From Rhizobium leguminosarum bv. trifolii WSM2297 (GTDB lineage: Bacteria; Pseudomonadota; Alphaproteobacteria; Rhizobiales; Rhizobiaceae), in the NCBI RefSeq assembly GCF_000271845.1, contig NZ_JH719392.1:486945-550944 (forward strand): 64,000 bases of DNA, given 5' to 3'. Below the pieces are notes generated by a model, which was not told the origin of the DNA, did not search any database, and was given only the letters and a program-made list of their open reading frames with translations. Below are positions 9,175 to 18,001 of this stretch, one piece after another (the first letter of the stretch is position 1; every line of letters starts with the position of its first letter). The position numbers were made by a program, and so were the translations under genes.

Positions 9175-9741
9175 ATGCTGCGCCTGCCCCGTACCCCCAA
9201 AGCCGTCCTGTTCGATATGGACGGTTTGATTTTCGACACCGAAGCTCTGTATCGAGATGCCACGATAGCGGCGCCACGCAATGCAGGTTTCGAACTGCCG
9301 CTGTCGGCCTATCTCGAAACCATTGGTATGCCGGCTTCCAATGTCCGCGAACTCTTGTTGGCCCAGTTCGGTAAGGATGCCCCTCTGGAGGATTTCTGGA
9401 GGCAGGCTTCGGAACTCTTCACCCAGATGGTTCAAACGGATTTACGAACGAAAGCAGGCGTGCCGGAAATTCTATCCTTCCTCGCAGCCGAGCGGATCCC
9501 TTCGGCCATTGTAACCTCATCAAGCCGGACGGCGGTCGAGGAGCACCTTTCGGCAGCCGGGCTAGACGGTCGGTTTCAAACCATTGTCGCCGATGGCGAT
9601 TATATCGCAGGAAAACCGCATCCCGCTCCATACCTGCTGGCCGCCGAGCGGCTCAACCTGCCCATCTGGTTCAGCCTGCTCCAGATCTTCTTGGCCGCTG
9701 TGACTGTATATTGGCGGACCTTCACGCCGTCCGGAAGTTGA
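9175..9741 (+). pseudogene. HAD-superfamily phosphatase (beta-phosphoglucomutase type), C-terminus lost
   Basis: The frame from the ATG at 9175 encodes HAD motif I (LFDMDGLIFDTE, residues about 12-23), a helical cap, motif II (TSSS) and the motif III lysine in GKPHPAPYLLAAERL. The family then needs an acidic motif IV (usually EDS) about 15 residues on. Instead the frame changes abruptly after base 9660 into an unrelated hydrophobic tail and stops at 9741. The magnesium-binding acidic pair and the last third of the domain are missing. I read this as a rearrangement junction, so the product is probably inactive. Confidence 0.7.
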
Positions 9742-9932
9742 TCGCAATCAGCTTGGCCGGCCGCGGCGGCTAGCAGTACCGGGGTGAGCGTTGTCGTGAT
9801 GTTCGCGAGGAGGTTTTGTTCGCGACTTCGGATAGACATACTGCGCGGCGGCTGCCCAAATGTTCTCACATAGTCGAAGTTGCAGTATATCCTGCACAAC
9901 GTATAGTTTTGCGGGGAAGGTTGGAGGGAACA

Positions 9933-10709
9933 ATGGCAACGGGAAATTCCGGAACTAAACACCTAGCGCTGCTGATTGATGGCGACAACGTTTCGTCAAA
10001 GATCGTCGTCGGCCTCTTGGCTGAGATTGCCATCTACGGAACGGCTAGCGTCAAACGCATCTATGGTGACTGGACCGGCCCCAACCTCAAGAGTTGGAAG
10101 GAATGCCTGCTCGAACATTCCATCCATCCAATTCAGCAATTCGCCTATACGACCAGGAAGAACGCGACCGATGGCGCAATGATCATCGACGCCATGGACT
10201 TGCTGTATACTGGTCGTTTCTCGGGATTCTGTATTATCTCCAGCGACAGCGATTTTGCGCGGCTGGCGGCGAGAATCCGGGAACAAGGTGTTACCGTCTA
10301 TGGGTTCGGTGAGCGGAAGACTCCGCGCCCCTTCATCACTGCCTGTGACAAGTTCGTCTATTTCGACGTGCTCAATGCTCAGGCTACGGAGGTTGAAGAA
10401 GCGGCGCCTCCCGCCCAAAACCCCGCTCAGGCCAAACTTGCCGCCGCGAATGCGACGCCTAAAAAGGCGGGCTTGAATAAAGCGGCGCGAGACATGTTGA
10501 CCAAAGCGATTATCGCAACTGCTGATGAAGACGGTCGCGCCAATCTGGCCCAGGTGGGCGGGCATCTGGCGAAGCAAGCGCCCGACTTTGATGCGCGCAA
10601 CTACGGCTTCCCCAGGCTAAGCGATCTCGTGAGTGCGTCCGGTATCGTCGATGTCGAGCGAGCACCGGATAACCCGAAAACAATCCTAGTTCGCCTCAAG
10701 AGGGCTTAG
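9933..10709 (+). CDS. NYN-domain (LabA-type) RNase-like protein with C-terminal LOTUS/OST-HTH domain
   Basis: A 258-residue cytosolic protein. The N-terminal NYN domain of PIN-like nuclease fold shows the acidic residues expected at the metal site: LLIDGDN at about residue 12, TDGAMIIDAMDLL near 78, and SSDSDFARLA near 104. After an Ala/Pro-rich linker, a LOTUS/OST-HTH-like domain (VGGHLAKQAPDFDARNYGF, then LSDLVSASGIVDVE) probably binds RNA. The ATG at 9933 has GGAGGG just upstream; a frame extending 39 codons earlier has no ribosome site. The role is probably RNA decay or processing; the target is unknown. Confidence 0.85.
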   Translation: MATGNSGTKHLALLIDGDNVSSKIVVGLLAEIAIYGTASVKRIYGDWTGPNLKSWKECLLEHSIHPIQQFAYTTRKNATDGAMIIDAMDLLYTGRFSGFCIISSDSDFARLAARIREQGVTVYGFGERKTPRPFITACDKFVYFDVLNAQATEVEEAAPPAQNPAQAKLAAANATPKKAGLNKAARDMLTKAIIATADEDGRANLAQVGGHLAKQAPDFDARNYGFPRLSDLVSASGIVDVERAPDNPKTILVRLKRA

Positions 10710-10783
10710 CGGCACGCCGGAGCTGCCTGACATCCTATCACCGTTCAATTCTGCGCAAATCAATGCGACCTTTGAAATAAGGA

Positions 10784-11095
10784 CTATCCTTGCGCGCTCG
10801 AAGGCAGGTCCGGCCACCGCTCACCAGCTCCCTGCTGGACGACGGTGAGCGCAGCGATGCCCGCCTCATTGGCCGCTCGCAAAAGCGCTTGCTGGAATTG
10901 CTGCGGGGTGATTTTTCCGCTGATGGCGTCGACGCAGGCTTTGACGGCAGCGACATATTCCTCGCCGTCATCGAAAGGCCAGTCGTTGATCAGCAGATAC
11001 GCGGCGTCACCCAGCGTTCGTACGATCCTGTGAGATGCCGGACTGCCCAAAGAAAGCCCGACCGGCGTGAATGCAGACGACGTATTCCAGCACAT
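10784..11095 (-). CDS. DUF982 family protein
   Basis: A 103-residue protein with the DUF982 pattern common and often multicopy in Rhizobiaceae: VGLSLGSPASHRIVRTLGDA, then a conserved LINDWP near residue 37, a central Cys in AAVKACVDAISG, and a C-terminal AANEAGIAAL helix. No function is known for this family. A GAGGAG lies almost on the start codon and a further AGGGG lies upstream, so the exact start is uncertain. It is a single gene between the NYN gene (convergent) and the GNAT gene (divergent). Confidence 0.7.
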   Translation of the reverse strand: MCWNTSSAFTPVGLSLGSPASHRIVRTLGDAAYLLINDWPFDDGEEYVAAVKACVDAISGKITPQQFQQALLRAANEAGIAALTVVQQGAGERWPDLPSSAQG

Positions 11096-11310
11096 TCTCC
11101 TCGACCCCTCAAGGCACGGAATGCAATCCCCATATGCAATATACGCGCGTATTTTGAAATTGGGAATTGAAATTTATTTTAACGACACTGCTTGAACGCG
11201 AGGCTGCCGAAATTACCGCTGCCGCAGCCGCACTCCGCACTTCATACGGTTGACAGGCCGGGACGGTTCTTTCATCTGGAGCGCCAAGCGCCAGATCAGG
11301 AGCCTCTCAC

Positions 11311-11793
11311 ATGACCCTTACCGTACGCCCCGCAATGCCTTCGGACGCCGCGACAATCCTGCGATTTGTCCGCGAATTGGCCGATTATGAAAAGGCGATC
11401 GACGAGGTCGAGGCGACCGAGGAGAGCACGCGTGCGGCGATCTTCGGCGACGGTTCGGTCACGCATGCGCTGATCTGCGAACGCGACGGCGGCCAGGCGA
11501 TCGGCATGGCGGTCTATTTCTTCAGCTATTCCACCTGGCAAGCGAAGAACGGCCTTTATCTGGAGGATCTCTATGTAACACCGGACGCGCGCGGCTCCGG
11601 GGCCGGCAAGGCCCTGCTGCGGCGCCTGGCGCAGATCGCGCTGGAGAAGAACTGCGGCCGCTTTGAATGGAGCGTGCTCGACTGGAACGAACCTTCGATC
11701 CGCGTCTATGAGGCGATCGGCGCGGAGCCGCAGAAGGAATGGATCCGCTATCGGATGGCGGGAGAGACGCTGGCGGCGTTTGCCCGCGGCTAG
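11311..11793 (+). CDS. GNAT N-acetyltransferase, diamine acetyltransferase-like
   Basis: A 160-residue acetyltransferase of the GNAT fold. The stretch YFFSYSTWQAKNGLYLEDLY and the acetyl-CoA loop DARGSGAGKALLRRLA (about residues 93-108) resemble spermidine/thialysine acetyltransferases (SSAT type). AGGAG lies 8 bases before the ATG. It probably acetylates a small amine in the cytosol. There are no operon partners. Confidence 0.85.
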   Translation: MTLTVRPAMPSDAATILRFVRELADYEKAIDEVEATEESTRAAIFGDGSVTHALICERDGGQAIGMAVYFFSYSTWQAKNGLYLEDLYVTPDARGSGAGKALLRRLAQIALEKNCGRFEWSVLDWNEPSIRVYEAIGAEPQKEWIRYRMAGETLAAFARG

Positions 11794-12180
11794 AGCCTTT
11801 CCGGCTCAGAAGCATTCACGGAGCGCGGTCAGCGCAGTCCGAGGTAGGCCTTTCCGAAGTATTCGATCTCTGCGCCTTCCTCCCAGCGATCGGCGGGCTG
11901 GCGACATTCCTCCCGAATGCAGGCGAGTTTAAAGCGTGACAAAGCGTGGTTGAAGTTGCTTTTGAAGAACGTAGCATATGAAAATGTGTACGTTTCTGAG
12001 TCTTGGCTCGTGTCGGCCCTTTGTTGCCGTTCGAGGTCGATCCGGGAAACGTGCGGTATGTGCTAGCATACGGCCCGAAGGCGGAATGCGACAGACGCAC
12101 TCTCGAGGTGCGGTGTGATCGAACCGGAATTCGCGCGATCGAGGGCCGACGTTGTGCTCTTGGAAGGAGAGACGAGGACG
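11794..12180. other. 387-base intergenic region without recognisable gene
   Basis: I see no supported gene here. A short tandem AAAGCGTG repeat occurs near 11931-11948. The ribosome site of the downstream molybdoenzyme (GGAAGGAGAG) is at its right end. Confidence 0.4.
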
Positions 12181-13290
12181 ATGCCGACACCACAGCAACC
12201 CAGTCTAATCGTTCGACAGAAATCCCCACAAAACATCGAGTTTCCGTTTTCGTCGCTCTCCGATTGGCTGATCCCAACCGAGCAGTTTTTCGTGCGAAAC
12301 CATTTCCCGTCGCCGAACCTCGATGCGCTAGACTGGAGATTGCGCGTTGGCGGGGCGGTAGAGCGGCCGCTCGAACTTGACCTCGACAGCATCAAGGCAA
12401 TGCGGAGCACGACTTTCACCGCCGTCGTCGAGTGCGCAGGGAACGGGCGCGTCTACTATGAGCCGCCGAGGGAGGGGTTGCAGTGGCAGAACGGAGCCGT
12501 CGGCAATGCCGCGTGGACAGGTGTTCTTCTGCGCGAGATTTTGGAAATGGCGGGCGTTAAGCCAACCGCATGTGAGGTTCTGCTCGTTGGTGCAGACAGC
12601 GGCATCGTCGACTCGAACAAGAAAACGGCTTCTCCCGGCCCCATCGCTTTTGCGCGCAGTCTACCGCTTGAGAAGGCCATCGCTGACAGCACGATCCTTG
12701 CCCATTCGATGAACGACGAGCCGTTGACGCGCGATCACGGTTACCCGCTACGCGCGGTCGTGGGTGGCTGGTTCGGCATGGCTTGGGTCAAGTGGATCAC
12801 TGATATCACGGTTGTGGAGCAACCGTTCCTTGGCTACTGGCAGGCGCGCGACTATTTCCGTTGGGAGCGCAGCCTCGGGGAACCCACGCTGGTCCCCCTT
12901 GCAGAGATGGAGGTCAAAGCGCAGATCGCGCGTCCCGTACAGGGGGCGCGTCTCAGCGTCGGCCAACCGTACCGGATTTTCGGTGCCGCCTGGAGCGGAG
13001 AGGCTCCTATCCGGCAGGTGCAGGTCTGCACCGGAGATGGCAGGGGCTGGCGCGAGGCAAGGCTCCTCGAAACAGAACGTCCCTTTGCTTGGCGCTTGTG
13101 GGAGTACATGTGGACCCCCGAAGAAGTGGGGCGATATACACTGCGATGTCGCGCGATCGATGGGGCCGGGCGCTTGCAGCCCGACCTCCAGCGTTCCGAT
13201 TGCGAGAGCTACGCGGCCAATTGGATCATTCCGGTGGAGGTCACGGTCGTTCCCGAGCCACAGACGTACGAGGAGGAATTCGTGATCTAA
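12181..13290 (+). CDS. sulfite oxidase family molybdopterin oxidoreductase
   Basis: A 369-residue protein with the two-domain layout of the sulfite oxidase core: an oxidoreductase Mo-cofactor domain (residues about 35-225) and a C-terminal Mo-co dimerisation domain (about 240-350). The molybdenum-ligating Cys is Cys-85 in VVECAGNGR. Further typical blocks are DHGYPLRAVV and GMAWVKWI. There is no heme domain, no Tat signal and no cytochrome gene beside it, so it would act in the cytoplasm with an unknown electron acceptor. I chose the ATG at 12181, with GGAAGGAGAG upstream, over an earlier GTG at 12115. Confidence 0.88.
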   Translation: MPTPQQPSLIVRQKSPQNIEFPFSSLSDWLIPTEQFFVRNHFPSPNLDALDWRLRVGGAVERPLELDLDSIKAMRSTTFTAVVECAGNGRVYYEPPREGLQWQNGAVGNAAWTGVLLREILEMAGVKPTACEVLLVGADSGIVDSNKKTASPGPIAFARSLPLEKAIADSTILAHSMNDEPLTRDHGYPLRAVVGGWFGMAWVKWITDITVVEQPFLGYWQARDYFRWERSLGEPTLVPLAEMEVKAQIARPVQGARLSVGQPYRIFGAAWSGEAPIRQVQVCTGDGRGWREARLLETERPFAWRLWEYMWTPEEVGRYTLRCRAIDGAGRLQPDLQRSDCESYAANWIIPVEVTVVPEPQTYEEEFVI

Positions 13291-13395
13291 TCACCGCTGG
13301 GGCGGAATGGCGGCTTTTGGCGCGAAGCGACCCAAGCGTTGGTAGAATGAGGCCGTGCACCATGTCCACCAAAGTCACACCGGAAAGTGCCCTTC

Positions 13396-13932
13396 TTATC
13401 CTAACGATTGGGGGGTTACGAACCGCTCGAGATAACCGGTGCCCGCCGCAAGCTCATCCCATCTGTCGAGATCGAGGTCGATGACGGCGAGTCCGGCCGT
13501 CGGGAACTTCTCCCGCATGCGTCCCACGGCATCGGCATCGCCGTCCGCCACGATAAGCGAGGCCGCATTCTCCATGCCGGGATTGTGGCCGACGATGAGC
13601 AGCGTACGGATGCCAGGTTCGACGGCCCGGATCACATCGAGGATGCGCTCAGCCGACACCTCGTAGATATCCGCCGCCTCGCGCTCGGAGACTTTTTTCG
13701 AAAGGGCCTCGCGAACGAGCTTCCAGGTTTCCTGCGCCCGGCGGGCCGGCGAGACGAGGGCGAGATCGGGGATCAGCTTTTCGCGCACCATATAGGTGCC
13801 GATGACGGGTGCTGCCTTACGCCCGCGATCCGCCAACGGCCGTTCACGGTCGGCCACACCGTCGGGCCAAGCGGATTTGGCGTGGCGCAGAAGGATGAGG
13901 CGGTGTTTCGGCAGCATGGGGTTCAGCGTCAT
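13396..13932 (-). CDS. SixA-type phosphohistidine phosphatase (histidine phosphatase superfamily)
   Basis: A 178-residue enzyme of the RHG (histidine phosphatase) branch 1 fold. The catalytic motif LILLRHAKSAW is near residue 13, RGRKAAPVIGTYM follows, and the second His is in VGHNPGMEN near residue 117. Length and the RHAKS form fit SixA, which dephosphorylates phosphohistidine on signalling proteins. It is a single gene, convergent with the molybdoenzyme gene (about 105 bases between ends). Confidence 0.85.
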   Translation of the reverse strand: MTLNPMLPKHRLILLRHAKSAWPDGVADRERPLADRGRKAAPVIGTYMVREKLIPDLALVSPARRAQETWKLVREALSKKVSEREAADIYEVSAERILDVIRAVEPGIRTLLIVGHNPGMENAASLIVADGDADAVGRMREKFPTAGLAVIDLDLDRWDELAAGTGYLERFVTPQSLG

Positions 13933-14230
13933 TTTATCGCGGGGCCGATGTCGCCGGCTAGAGCTTCGTTTCGTGTTAACTCCTGGAGCATGAACGGCCT
14001 CCGATCAGTTCGCAAGCTAGGCTGGTGACGCTGGCAGGTCCAGTCGTTTCGTCCTATTTGCGAAACTTGAACATCCTGCGGATTTCGGTTGGCGATGGTC
14101 AATCGAATGTGGAGCGCTGTCCGAGATCGAAATCAAGCTCGACTAGGAGGCGAAACTCTGGACCTCGTGACCTGCCACTGAGAATTTCCTCCAGAATGGA
14201 TTAGAGTCCGGCCTATTAAGGGACGGACGA

Positions 14231-14497
14231 ATGAAGAAGCAGAGATTTACGGAAGAGCAGATTATCGGTGTGCTGAAGGAGCAGGAGGCTGGCGCGACGG
14301 CAGCCGACCTCTGCCGCAAGCACGGGATTTCAGAAGCAACGTTTTATAACTGGAAGGCCAAATACGGCGGCATGGAAGTCTCCGAGGCGAAGCGGCTGAA
14401 GGCGCTTGAGGACGAGAATGCCAGGCTAAAGAAGTTGCTGGCCGAGCAGATGCTGGATGCGGCCGCACTCCGCGAGCTTCTTGCAAAAAAATGGTAG
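14231..14497 (+). CDS. IS3-family transposase OrfA
   Basis: An 88-residue protein with an N-terminal helix-turn-helix ([20 protein letters not shown], then [20 protein letters not shown]) that binds the element ends, and a C-terminal leucine-zipper-like helix for multimerisation. Its end overlaps orfB by 7 bases. A run of seven A at 14485-14491 is in the right phase (A AAA AAA) for -1 slippage just before the stop. That would yield the fused OrfAB transposase. Confidence 0.93.
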   Translation: MKKQRFTEEQIIGVLKEQEAGATAADLCRKHGISEATFYNWKAKYGGMEVSEAKRLKALEDENARLKKLLAEQMLDAAALRELLAKKW

Positions 14498-15420
14498 GGC
14501 CTGCCGCCAAGCGTGAAGCCGTCACGCATCTGAAGGCCGTCATGGGTCTTTCGGAACGGCGGGCCTGCCAGATCGTATCCGCCGACCGCAAGACGATCCG
14601 TTATCGGTCCAATCGACCGCCGGAGGTCGATCTGCGAGCGAAGCTGCGTGACCTCGCTAATGAGCGACGGCGTTTCGGCTACCGGCGGCTATTCATCCTG
14701 CTTCGGCGAGACGGGGAGCCGTCCGGGGTCAATCGCATATACCGTCTTTATCGCGAGGAAGGGCTTTCCGTTCGCAAGCGAAAAGCCCGTCGGCGTGCTG
14801 TCGGCACGCGTGCGCCGATCCTGGTCGAAGCGAAGGCCAATGCCCGCTGGTCGCTGGATTTCGTCCACGACCAGTTTGCCTGCGGTAGACGCTTCCGGGT
14901 GCTCAATGTTGTCGACGACGTGACGCGTGAATGCCTGGCGGCAATCCCCGACACGTCGATCTCCGGTCGCCGTGTTGCTCGGGAACTGACGACGCTGATC
15001 GAACGACGCGGCAAGCCTGACATGATTGTCTCCGACAACGGCACCGAATTCACCTCGAATGCCATTCTGGCCTGGTCGAAGGATCACAAGGTCGAGTGGC
15101 ACTACATCGCGCCGGGAAAGCCAATGCAGAACGGCTATGTGGAGAGTTTCAACGGTCGGATGCGCGACGAGTTGCTCAACGAGAGCCTCTTCTTCGGCCT
15201 CGATCACGCCCGCAGCGCCATCGCTGAATGGGCTGAGGACTATAACCATTTCCGGCCGCACTCATCGCTCGGATATCAGACCCCGGCAGACTATGCCGGG
15301 ACCATCGCCGCAACCGGCTCCAACGCTGCGCAAGATGAAAGCTTCGCGTTTCCGCCGGTTGCTCACACCGCGCCATTTGGCGTATTCAAAGCCGCCGAGG
15401 CTCTAACCGCCGCTGGATGA
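14491..15420 (+). CDS. IS3-family transposase OrfB (DDE catalytic part)
   Basis: A 309-residue catalytic part of the transposase, in the -1 frame relative to orfA. The DDE residues are visible: WSLDFVHD (first Asp), VSDNGTEF (second Asp) and [13 protein letters not shown] (Glu, DD(35)E spacing). The C-terminal [15 protein letters not shown] is typical. It may be made mainly as an OrfAB fusion through the A7 site. It appears intact. Confidence 0.94.
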   Translation: MVGPAAKREAVTHLKAVMGLSERRACQIVSADRKTIRYRSNRPPEVDLRAKLRDLANERRRFGYRRLFILLRRDGEPSGVNRIYRLYREEGLSVRKRKARRRAVGTRAPILVEAKANARWSLDFVHDQFACGRRFRVLNVVDDVTRECLAAIPDTSISGRRVARELTTLIERRGKPDMIVSDNGTEFTSNAILAWSKDHKVEWHYIAPGKPMQNGYVESFNGRMRDELLNESLFFGLDHARSAIAEWAEDYNHFRPHSSLGYQTPADYAGTIAATGSNAAQDESFAFPPVAHTAPFGVFKAAEALTAAG

Positions 15421-15659
15421 AAGTTCAGTGGCAGGTCACTCGTCCTGAGTTCCGATCTGCTTGGAGAGCCTCCGGCCCACAAAACAGCTGTCACACCCCT
15501 TGAATTGGTCGACCTCTGATAATGGTGAAGCCTGCCCTCCACTTTTGCCTCGCGCTCCTTGATCGGAAAAGTCGAGATGGATCGATACCCGAAATCGAGA
15601 ATACTGAACAAAATTGGGGAGCACGCCAACGAGCAGAAATCGCATAAGCTTGATCTCTA

Positions 15660-16583
15660 CTATGGAACCTCAGCATAGCGGATGATGCTCTGACTTTGTA
15701 CGTTGGCGACTAATTCATCAGAACGAGACAAAAATCGGCGGAGCAAAGGTGAGGAATTTGAATCGTTGTATCCTAAGGTGAGATCAATTGTCGGCGGCAC
15801 ACCCTCAAGTGCCCTGGCGACGACATTTGGTGTAAGCATATTTTGCGCATAAAGCGGAATAAGCGTTATTCCACCCGTAGACACGACGAGCGACATTGCT
15901 GATGGTAGGCCTTCGCCTTCGTACTCTGCCTTGAGTGTGATCCCAACGTTCGACGCGTAATCCTGGATCACGGATTGCAATACGGGAGAAATTCTAGCCG
16001 AACTGACGTAAGTTTCGCGGGCAAGGTCCTGCGGCAGGATCTTTTTGCGCGACGTCAAGCGATGGTCCGCCGGCAGCACGGCGATCAGTGGCTCCTTGGC
16101 TAAAAACTTGAAGGACACACCAACACTCTGCGTCTCGGGGCGAAGGAAAGCGACGTCCAGCTTGCCTCGCATCAGTGCCAGAGCCAGATCCGGGGAAGAC
16201 TGGCTGGACAATATGATTTCAACCTCCGGCGCTTCCTCACGAATAATGCGCAATGCATGGGGTAGCCACACGACCTCTTGCCCTGCGAGAAAACCGATAG
16301 TGAATGACTGCTTTTCCGGCCGTTCTGCCCGCCGGGCCCCTTCCGCAGCCGCCTCGACTTGCAATAACGCCAGTCGCGCGTGATCAAGAAACACTTTACC
16401 GGCGGCGGTGAGCGTCACGCCGCGCGACTGCCGTTCCAACAGTTTTACACCGACTTCGGTTTCCAGATCGCGAATTTGCCTGCTGAGTGAGGGCTGGGAC
16501 GTGTGAAGCCGCCGCTGTGCTGCGGTCAGTAAGCTTCCCTCCTCCGCAACAGCAATAAAATAGCGCAAATGCCTCAGTTCCAT
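15660..16583 (-). CDS. LysR-family transcriptional regulator
   Basis: A 307-residue regulator with a clear LysR winged helix (MELRHLRYFIAVAEEGSLLT, then SQPSLSRQIRDLETEVG) and an effector-binding domain from about residue 90. It is divergent from the alpha/beta hydrolase gene with about 260 bases between starts, the classic LysR arrangement. I infer that it controls that hydrolase. The IS element lies 220 bases beyond its 3' end. Confidence 0.92.
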   Translation of the reverse strand: MELRHLRYFIAVAEEGSLLTAAQRRLHTSQPSLSRQIRDLETEVGVKLLERQSRGVTLTAAGKVFLDHARLALLQVEAAAEGARRAERPEKQSFTIGFLAGQEVVWLPHALRIIREEAPEVEIILSSQSSPDLALALMRGKLDVAFLRPETQSVGVSFKFLAKEPLIAVLPADHRLTSRKKILPQDLARETYVSSARISPVLQSVIQDYASNVGITLKAEYEGEGLPSAMSLVVSTGGITLIPLYAQNMLTPNVVARALEGVPPTIDLTLGYNDSNSSPLLRRFLSRSDELVANVQSQSIIRYAEVP

Positions 16584-16843
16584 CGGGTCCTCGCTATACC
16601 TTTAAGGCATAGCTCGAACGTACAAGGTATTTGTCTTCGACAAAAGGGGGATTTAATTAACGTCGCAATTTCGGGATATAATCGAACGCGTCTACCGGAG
16701 TATTTCGCCTGCGCGTCGAAAACAAAGATGAGGCATGCGTGGCAATCTTGCGTTGATTATTGCAGTAGCGCGTGGATGAATGGCTCTAAATGATTAATTT
16801 TGACCATCAAAGGAATGTTTAACAACGCAGATGGAGAGACCCG

Positions 16844-17662
16844 ATGCCTATAATCACTACCACGGACGGCGTAAACATCTTCTACAAGGACTGGGGCTCA
16901 GGCCAGCCGATCGTTTTCAGCCATGGCTGGCCGCTTTCGGCGGACGACTGGGACGCCCAGATGACCTTCTTCCTTCACCACGGCTACAGGGTGATCGCCC
17001 GCGACCGGCGCGGCCACGGCCGGTCCGATCAGCCCGGCACCGGCAACGACATGGACCACTGGGTTGCTGACCTGGCGGCCCTGACCGAGCACCTCAACCT
17101 GCGCGACGCGATCCACATCGGCCACTCCACGGGTGGCGGTGAGGTAGCTCGTTATGTCGCCCGCCACCCGGAGCGGGTCGCGAAGGCGGTACTGGTCGCT
17201 TCCCTGACGCCGAACATGTACCGGAGCGAGGACAACCCGTCCGGTCAGCCGCCGGAGTGGTTCGAAGCGATCCGCGCGGGCGTGCTGGGCAACCGGTCGC
17301 AGTTCTTCCGGTTCGTCCCTGAGAACCCGTTCTACGGTTACAACCTCGACGGGGCCGAGCCTTCGGAGGCGATCATTGCGAACTGGTGGCGCCAGGGCAT
17401 GGCCGGTGGTGCTCTGGCTCACTACGCGACTGTCGACTCTTGGCTGGAAGATTATACCGAAGACCTCAAGAAGATCACCGTGCCGGTGCTGGTGATGCAT
17501 GGCGAGGCCGATCAAGTCGTCCCCTTCGCAAGTTCCGTGCCGCGCGCGGTCGACCTGCTCAAGAACGGGTCGCTGAAGACCTATCCGGGCTACCCCCATG
17601 GCATGCTGACCACACATGCGGATGTCCTCAACCCCGACCTGCTCTCGTTCATCAGGTCTTGA
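16844..17662 (+). CDS. alpha/beta hydrolase, non-heme chloroperoxidase type
   Basis: A 272-residue cytosolic hydrolase. The nucleophile elbow is GHSTGGG (about residue 95), the acid Asp is in HGEADQVVP (near 223) and the His is in YPHGML (near 250), so the triad is complete. The N-terminal TTTDGVNIFYKDWGSGQPIV and the oxyanion stretch SHGWPLSADDW match cofactor-free haloperoxidase/perhydrolase-type esterases. The true substrate is likely an ester. It is divergent from a LysR gene, its probable regulator. Confidence 0.9.
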   Translation: MPIITTTDGVNIFYKDWGSGQPIVFSHGWPLSADDWDAQMTFFLHHGYRVIARDRRGHGRSDQPGTGNDMDHWVADLAALTEHLNLRDAIHIGHSTGGGEVARYVARHPERVAKAVLVASLTPNMYRSEDNPSGQPPEWFEAIRAGVLGNRSQFFRFVPENPFYGYNLDGAEPSEAIIANWWRQGMAGGALAHYATVDSWLEDYTEDLKKITVPVLVMHGEADQVVPFASSVPRAVDLLKNGSLKTYPGYPHGMLTTHADVLNPDLLSFIRS

Positions 17663-17710
17663 CGACATCGACCAGACCGCGGCCTCCACCCAACGTCGGC
17701 CGGACGATCT

Positions 17711-17733
17711 GTCACCCGGCAGTGCCGGGTGAC
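17711..17733. terminator. strong hairpin downstream of the hydrolase gene
   Basis: A perfect 10-bp stem, GTCACCCGGC / GCCGGGTGAC, with a 3-base loop, lies 49 bases after the hydrolase stop. There is no T-run after it, so it is not a textbook intrinsic terminator. It may still protect the 3' end or pause transcription. Confidence 0.5.
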
Positions 17734-18001
17734 ACCTGTCGCCATCGACATGCCAGCATGGCTGGCGTTGCTGCCATCTTTGAGTTTTATGGGACTCAGC
17801 TCGATGGCAGGTTTTGGGACACTGACCATGGTGTCTGAACGGCTGAAATGGGGGCGCAAAGCGGAAATTGTCTCCCGCCGCCTCTTGCGCATAGTTATAG
17901 GCCGGTGAGGCGCCGCCACGTGATACCGAACCCCGAAATTATCCGGCGCTCGCGATCAGCGGCATACCGCTCTCCCTTTCCGCTTTCCACGTTTTGGCAC
18001 C
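17734..18001. other. intergenic region before the protease/caspase cluster
   Basis: Together with the hairpin this 3' region between convergent genes spans about 340 bases. I recognise no gene in it. Confidence 0.4.

Larger units (their letters stand above)
14168..15438. mobile_element. IS3-family insertion sequence, complete
   Basis: A 1271-bp element with imperfect terminal inverted repeats. TGACCTGCCACTGA at 14168-14181 is matched exactly by the complement at 15425-15438, and similarity continues for about 12 further bases. The flanks show a 4-bp direct repeat, CTCG at 14164-14167 and 15439-15442, as expected for a target duplication. It carries orfA and orfB with an A7 slippage site. Intact ends, ORFs and duplication suggest a recent, possibly still mobile copy. 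Confidence 0.92.

Noticed and set aside
15443..15659. Gene disrupted by the IS3 element
   Set aside because: Rejoining the flanks extends a minus-strand frame by only a few codons, and the product matches no family I know. There is not enough evidence for a broken gene.
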